Below are positions 6,785 to 9,636 of a stretch of DNA of 9,636 nt, piece after piece. This DNA comes from an uncultured Pseudomonadota bacterium (GTDB taxonomy: Bacteria > Pseudomonadota > Alphaproteobacteria > RF32 > CAG-239). The position numbers and the translations under genes are program-made. Position 1 is the stretch's first letter. Every line of letters begins with the position of its first letter. The stretch covers positions 1 to 9,636 of the forward strand of contig CABUWG010000056.1 in assembly GCA_902495305.1 (NCBI GenBank), read 5' to 3'. The notes under the pieces are model-generated. The model worked only from the letters and a program-made list of their open reading frames with translations, did not search any database and had not been told where the DNA came from.

Positions 6785-8134
6785 ATGCATGCAACAGATA
6801 TAACCGCAATTCCGCAGCTTATATGGGGGATGGATGCCAAAGTTCTGGCAACGGTGATTGTGATTATCGCCTATGTCATATTGTTTACGGAAAAAGTAAA
6901 CCGCGCCATCGTCGCCCTTCTGGCCGCCTCGGTCATGATATTCTCCGGAATCCTGACCCAAACCACCGCCCTGCAGGGCATTGATTTTAATACCTTGGCC
7001 TTGCTCATCGGTATGATGACAATCGTCGGCATATCCGAACGCTCGGGGATGTTTCAATATGTTGCCGTTTGGGGTGCCAAAAAGGTTCGCGCCAACCCGC
7101 GCGGCCTGCTCGTCGTATTAGCCGTTGTCACCGCCGTTTTTTCAGCCTTTCTTGACAACGTAACCACCGTGCTCCTGATTGCGCCGGTAACGTTTCAGAT
7201 TACCCGCAAGCTCAAAATTAATCCTTATCCTTACCTGATTTTAGAAATTTTTGCCTCCAACATCGGCGGCACCGCTACCTTAATCGGCGATCCGCCTAAT
7301 ATCCTTATCGGTTCGGCCTTAAACCTGTCTTTTACCGATTTCTTATACGAACTCACGCCGGTCGTTACCGTTACCATGCTCGTCTTAATCCTCGGTTTTG
7401 ATATGATTTGGGGCAAAAACCTGACCACCACGGAAAAAAACAAACAAACCGTGATGAAAATCAATGAAATCGACTGCATTACCGACTGGAAGCTGCTGCA
7501 CAAATCGCTGCTGGTTCTGGCTCTGGTTATCCTTGGTTTTATCTGCGCAGAACACCTGCACATTGCCAACGGCACCATCGCCATGTTCGGCGCCGCGGCC
7601 TTGTTGCTGCTTTACACGCTCGGAGACAGCCATGACAAACGCGACCATAAGGTAGAAGAAATTTTTGGCGTTGTTGACTGGACAACCATCTTTTTCTTCT
7701 CCGGCCTGTTTGTTATCGTATATGGTCTGGAAGTCACCGGCGTTTTGGGAATGCTGGGTCAGAAATTTGTAGAACTGACCGAAGGCAGCATTGAGAAATC
7801 AGCCATGCTGATTATCTGGGTCTCTGCCATTGTTTCAAGCGCTATTGATAACATCCCGTTTGTTGCCACCATGATTCCAATGATTAAGTCCATGGAAGAA
7901 TCCATGGGCGGCCGCGAGGCTATGATGCCGGTATGGTGGGCTCTGTCACTGGGCGCCTGCTTTGGTGGTAACGGAACCCTGATCGGCGCTTCAGCCAACG
8001 TGATTGTCGCCGGTATGGCTCAGCGTGAAGGACATCCGATAAGCTTTCTGGGCTTTATGATCTGGTCGGTTCCGGTTATGCTGATAAGCGTCGCCATTGC
8101 CGCGCTTTATCTTCACATCCGTTTCTTCATGTAA
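6785..8134 (+). CDS. ArsB/NhaD-superfamily transporter, copy 2
   Basis: This tandem paralog of the upstream gene also has 449 residues and aligns without gaps. The signatures are LDNVTTVLL (123-131), GGTATLIGDPPNILIG (161-176), IDNIPFVATM (354-363) and GGNGTLIGASANV (394-406). The last is the more usual family form, so this may be the copy that keeps the ancestral activity. Most differences lie in the first 30 residues and in loops near 214-240 and 280-290, while residues 134-183 are identical. The function is secondary transport across the inner membrane, probably cation/proton exchange or anion transport. The substrate is unresolved. The terminator before it and the terminator after it make it a separate transcription unit. 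Keeping two intact copies with separate promoters suggests different expression conditions or different specificity. Confidence 0.9.
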   Translation: MHATDITAIPQLIWGMDAKVLATVIVIIAYVILFTEKVNRAIVALLAASVMIFSGILTQTTALQGIDFNTLALLIGMMTIVGISERSGMFQYVAVWGAKKVRANPRGLLVVLAVVTAVFSAFLDNVTTVLLIAPVTFQITRKLKINPYPYLILEIFASNIGGTATLIGDPPNILIGSALNLSFTDFLYELTPVVTVTMLVLILGFDMIWGKNLTTTEKNKQTVMKINEIDCITDWKLLHKSLLVLALVILGFICAEHLHIANGTIAMFGAAALLLLYTLGDSHDKRDHKVEEIFGVVDWTTIFFFSGLFVIVYGLEVTGVLGMLGQKFVELTEGSIEKSAMLIIWVSAIVSSAIDNIPFVATMIPMIKSMEESMGGREAMMPVWWALSLGACFGGNGTLIGASANVIVAGMAQREGHPISFLGFMIWSVPVMLISVAIAALYLHIRFFM

Positions 8135-8147
8135 GAAACAACCTCAC

Positions 8148-8175
8148 AAAAGCGGCTGCAAGGCCGCTTTTTTTT
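8148..8175 (+). terminator. Rho-independent terminator after transporter copy 2
   Basis: AGCGGC (8151-8156) pairs with GCCGCT (8163-8168). A U-G pair closes a GCAA tetraloop (8158-8161), and a run of eight T follows. The flanking A run also pairs with the T run. Confidence 0.93.
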
Positions 8176-8180
8176 CGCAT

Positions 8181-8209
8181 TTGACAAATAATAAATTCCC
8201 GCCTATTAT
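8181..8209 (+). promoter_or_regulatory. Near-consensus sigma-70 promoter of the orphan membrane gene
   Basis: TTGACA (8181-8186, perfect) is followed after 17 bases by TATTAT (8204-8209). The start would be near 8216, giving a 36-base, AT-rich leader with no visible Shine-Dalgarno sequence before ATG 8252. Confidence 0.8.
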
Positions 8210-8251
8210 CCGGTTGATAAATCATATTATTAATTAAAAAATTTTCTCTAT

Positions 8252-9019
8252 ATGAAAGCTGTATTATTAATTTTGGGAATTTTAGCATTATGGCTCTTAA
8301 TCCCGCTGATTAAATGGATAAATTTTATGACGTCTCACGGCCTTTGGTCGGTTTGGAAAAGAAAGCAAAGAAACAAACGCTGGTATAAATACGTAAAGAA
8401 AATCATAAATTTTCTGAACGGCACGACCTACCGCAACAAATACTTTAAGACAGAAAATATCGAATACGTTTTTGAAAATCTGCAAAAACAAAATTATGAT
8501 GATTTTACTTACTATCTTTTCAGTATTTGTAATTATCCGGTACACGTATATCATACCTCGGACAACAAAATTACGGCAGACATCCTGCAAAATGCTTCCG
8601 TAATCAAAAGTTGCAGCTTCTCCAAAGAAGACATTCAGGAAAAAGATGTTAAAAAGAACGTATTGTACCGGATTGTCAGCTATTGCTATGACCATCCGCT
8701 TTCGGAAGATGAGCACGGTCTTAGCCCGTTGATAGACTCTTTTATAAACGAACATCTGGCTTCGGACATAAGAACGGCTCCGGAACGCAGGATTGTTCTG
8801 AAAAAATTGGGCTCCGAAATATGTTACGAACTCAAATACAAACAACAAAAATACAGTTCAAACATCAAACTGAAGCAAAATGCTCTCCGGCCGATTCAAT
8901 ATTCTCATCGTTATGAAGAACAAGAACCGATACCGGAAAATATTCTTGAACGTCATAAAAGAATCATACGCTATACAACAGTCGCCCTGCACCAAATTCA
9001 TGAGATAATATGCAGCTAA
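8252..9019 (+). CDS. Membrane-anchored protein of unknown function
   Basis: I do not recognise this 255-residue protein. One strong hydrophobic segment (about residues 3-24) is followed by a Lys/Arg/Trp-rich patch (32-50), so by the positive-inside rule the short N terminus faces out and the bulk lies in the cytoplasm. The rest is rich in Lys, Asn, Tyr and Ile, mostly predicted helical by eye, with no motif I can name. Cys are at 93, 121, 145, 191 and 254. The start at 8252 is chosen because it gives the full membrane segment. It lacks a Shine-Dalgarno sequence, although the promoter is strong. GC is about 35% in lines counted by hand, against about 50% in mnmA, and codon choice is A/T-ending. 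Both point to a recently acquired or fast-evolving gene. No terminator is seen until 9192. Confidence 0.75.
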   Translation: MKAVLLILGILALWLLIPLIKWINFMTSHGLWSVWKRKQRNKRWYKYVKKIINFLNGTTYRNKYFKTENIEYVFENLQKQNYDDFTYYLFSICNYPVHVYHTSDNKITADILQNASVIKSCSFSKEDIQEKDVKKNVLYRIVSYCYDHPLSEDEHGLSPLIDSFINEHLASDIRTAPERRIVLKKLGSEICYELKYKQQKYSSNIKLKQNALRPIQYSHRYEEQEPIPENILERHKRIIRYTTVALHQIHEIICS

Positions 9020-9049
9020 GACGTTGAAATTGCTTACATGCAAAAATCC

Positions 9050-9078
9050 TTGACAAGTTTTATAATATCGCATATACT
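9050..9078 (+). promoter_or_regulatory. Near-consensus sigma-70 promoter with no protein gene after it
   Basis: TTGACA (9050-9055, perfect) and TATACT (9073-9078) are spaced 17 bases apart. It starts 30 bases after the stop of the orphan gene. The predicted start is near 9085, exactly where the paired region of the candidate small RNA begins. Confidence 0.8.
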
Positions 9079-9084
9079 GAAAAG

Positions 9085-9217
9085 GTATAAAACTTATAGA
9101 TAAGAATTTTCACATGTGTAGCAAATAACTTTACGATCTCAGCGCTGATTTTGAGTTTTATATATATGCTGGAGACAGAAGTTAAATAAAAACCGCATTT
9201 TACATGCGGTTTTTTTA
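9085..9217 (+). ncRNA. Candidate small RNA, about 130 nt
   Basis: The stretch runs from the predicted start of the 9050-9078 promoter to a rho-independent terminator and has no convincing reading frame. Its 5' end can pair with an internal segment: TATAAAACT (9086-9094) matches AGTTTTATA (9154-9162). Wobble and A-U pairs extend this to about 12 pairs (9085-9096 with 9152-9163). Inside lies a self-complementary TCAGCGCTGA (9139-9148). A purine-rich single-stranded linker with GGAGACAGAAG (9171-9181) separates the closed domain from the terminator. It matches no RNA family I know: not 6S, tmRNA, SRP RNA or RNase P. The alternative is that it is only the 3' untranslated region of the upstream gene with a chance promoter. 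Confidence 0.55.
9188..9217 (+). terminator. Rho-independent terminator of the candidate small RNA
   Basis: ACCGCAT (9192-9198) pairs with ATGCGGT (9204-9210) around loop TTTAC. It has an A run before it and a T run (9210-9217) after it, so it could also stop transcription coming from the right. Confidence 0.9.
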
Positions 9218-9218
9218 T

Positions 9219-9500
9219 TGCCCCTTTCTATCTCTTTTCCCCCACTTTCTCCTATCTCCCTTTTCTCTTTTATGTTTCTTCTATCCTCCCCCGTTCCTCC
9301 CTCACCCCGCTTATCTCACCTGCATCGCCCTCTCGTCCCTTTTCTCACCCACCCCGCTTATCTCATCTGCTTCACCCCACTCACCCTCTCTTTCTTCCCT
9401 CCGCCTTTTCTCCCCGTCCCTCTATTTCTCTAACTTCTTTTAGCCAAATTTCTCCCGCTTTTTCCTATCCTCCTAGCCAAAATCCCCACCCCACTTTTTA
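9219..9500. other. Polypyrimidine tract, gene-free
   Basis: By hand count 9221-9500 holds about 13 G and 32 A in 280 bases, so about 84% of the plus strand is C or T, while no neighbouring region is like this. The plus strand lacks stop codons only because these need purines, so long open frames here are artefacts. The complementary strand is a GA-rich sequence with several G runs. There is a 24-base imperfect direct repeat and a shorter TAGCCAAA repeat (9441-9448, 9474-9481). I see no gene in it. Confidence 0.85.
9303..9373. repeat. Imperfect direct repeat inside the polypyrimidine tract
   Basis: CACCCCGCTTATCTCA occurs at 9303-9318 and again at 9350-9365. The match continues with two differences over the next eight bases (to 9326 and 9373). 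The copies start 47 bases apart. They suggest local duplication within the tract. Confidence 0.8.
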
Positions 9501-9507
9501 TTATATG

Positions 9508-9536
9508 TTGACATACATGTTTCTTTGTGATATAGT
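9508..9536 (+). promoter_or_regulatory. Near-consensus sigma-70 promoter ahead of the inverted repeat
   Basis: TTGACA (9508-9513, perfect) and TATAGT (9531-9536) are 17 bases apart. The start would be near 9543, just before the inverted repeat at 9546. It may serve a gene or RNA beyond the window edge. Confidence 0.65.
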
Positions 9537-9545
9537 GACTATAAT

Positions 9546-9627
9546 GTCATTCTGAGTGCAACGAAGAATCCAGTCGAGTGATAAGGCTAATTTATTTTAC
9601 TGGATCCTTCGCTCCGCTCAGGATGAT
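9546..9627. repeat. Large imperfect inverted repeat, dispersed-repeat type
   Basis: The left arm (9546-9574, starting GTCATTCTGAG and ending GAATCCAGT) and the right arm (9599-9627, starting ACTGGATCC) match at 23 of 29 positions, or 26 of 29 if G-U pairs are allowed. They are separated by 24 bases. From memory, palindromes of the CTGGAT..TTCGCT..CTCAG.ATGA type are scattered as intergenic repeats in many bacterial genomes. I cannot confirm copy number from one window. Confidence 0.75.
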
Positions 9628-9636
9628 CTGCACAGC

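Noticed and set aside
9166..9189. Seven-codon frame (MLETEVK) inside the candidate small RNA
   Set aside because: There is no Shine-Dalgarno sequence, the length is within chance, and no gene follows that a leader peptide could regulate.
9303..9373. Direct repeats as a CRISPR array
   Set aside because: There are only two imperfect copies with a pyrimidine-rich spacer of the same composition, and no cas gene is present.
9204..9443. Two overlapping plus-strand open frames rich in Ser, Pro, Phe and Leu
   Set aside because: They are open only because the strand is almost free of purines and so of stop codons. They have no ribosome binding site, and both frames are equally open.

Overview
The window looks like a bacterial chromosome segment from a Gram-negative organism. 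The evidence is two Sec-type secreted proteins, the type of its CysE, MnmA and TrmJ proteins, and Shine-Dalgarno-led genes with rho-independent terminators. An alphaproteobacterium, perhaps an uncultured gut lineage, is my best guess. That rests on gene style, not on any marker, and I hold it loosely. GC in the core genes is near 50% by hand count of sample lines. The last gene is nearer 35%.

Layout. Positions 1-483 hold the 3' end of a very cysteine-rich repeat protein. It converges on an alpha/beta hydrolase (653-1441, minus strand), and the two share one bidirectional terminator at 623-654. Across a divergent intergenic region starts cysE (serine O-acetyltransferase, 1529-2206), whose stop codon overlaps the GTG start of mnmA (tRNA 2-thiouridylase, 2206-3300). 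A promoter at 3313-3341 then drives a tight three-gene unit: two unrecognised exported proteins (3372-4007 and 4010-4486) and trmJ (a tRNA 2'-O-methyltransferase, 4493-5224). Next come two tandem 449-residue ArsB/NhaD-superfamily transporters (5310-6659 and 6785-8134). They are about 80% identical without gaps, and each is followed by, or separated by, a strong terminator. A strong promoter at 8181-8209 precedes an AT-rich orphan gene for a membrane-anchored protein (8252-9019).

The last 617 bases hold no convincing gene for a protein but are full of structure. A near-consensus promoter (9050-9078) leads into a 130-base stretch whose ends can pair and which stops at a rho-independent terminator: a candidate small RNA. 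After it lies a roughly 280-base tract that is about 84% pyrimidine on the plus strand, with internal direct repeats. Another near-consensus promoter (9508-9536) follows, then a large imperfect inverted repeat (9546-9627) of dispersed-repeat type.

How the genes fit together. CysE makes the precursor of cysteine, and cysteine is the ultimate sulfur donor for MnmA, so the overlap couples sulfur supply to tRNA thiolation. MnmA and TrmJ both modify tRNA anticodon loops and flank the two exported unknowns. The transporter pair is a tandem duplication with local patches of unusually high nucleotide identity, suggesting gene conversion. The most novel candidates are the small RNA, the polypyrimidine tract, the cysteine-rich repeat protein and the two-gene exported cassette.
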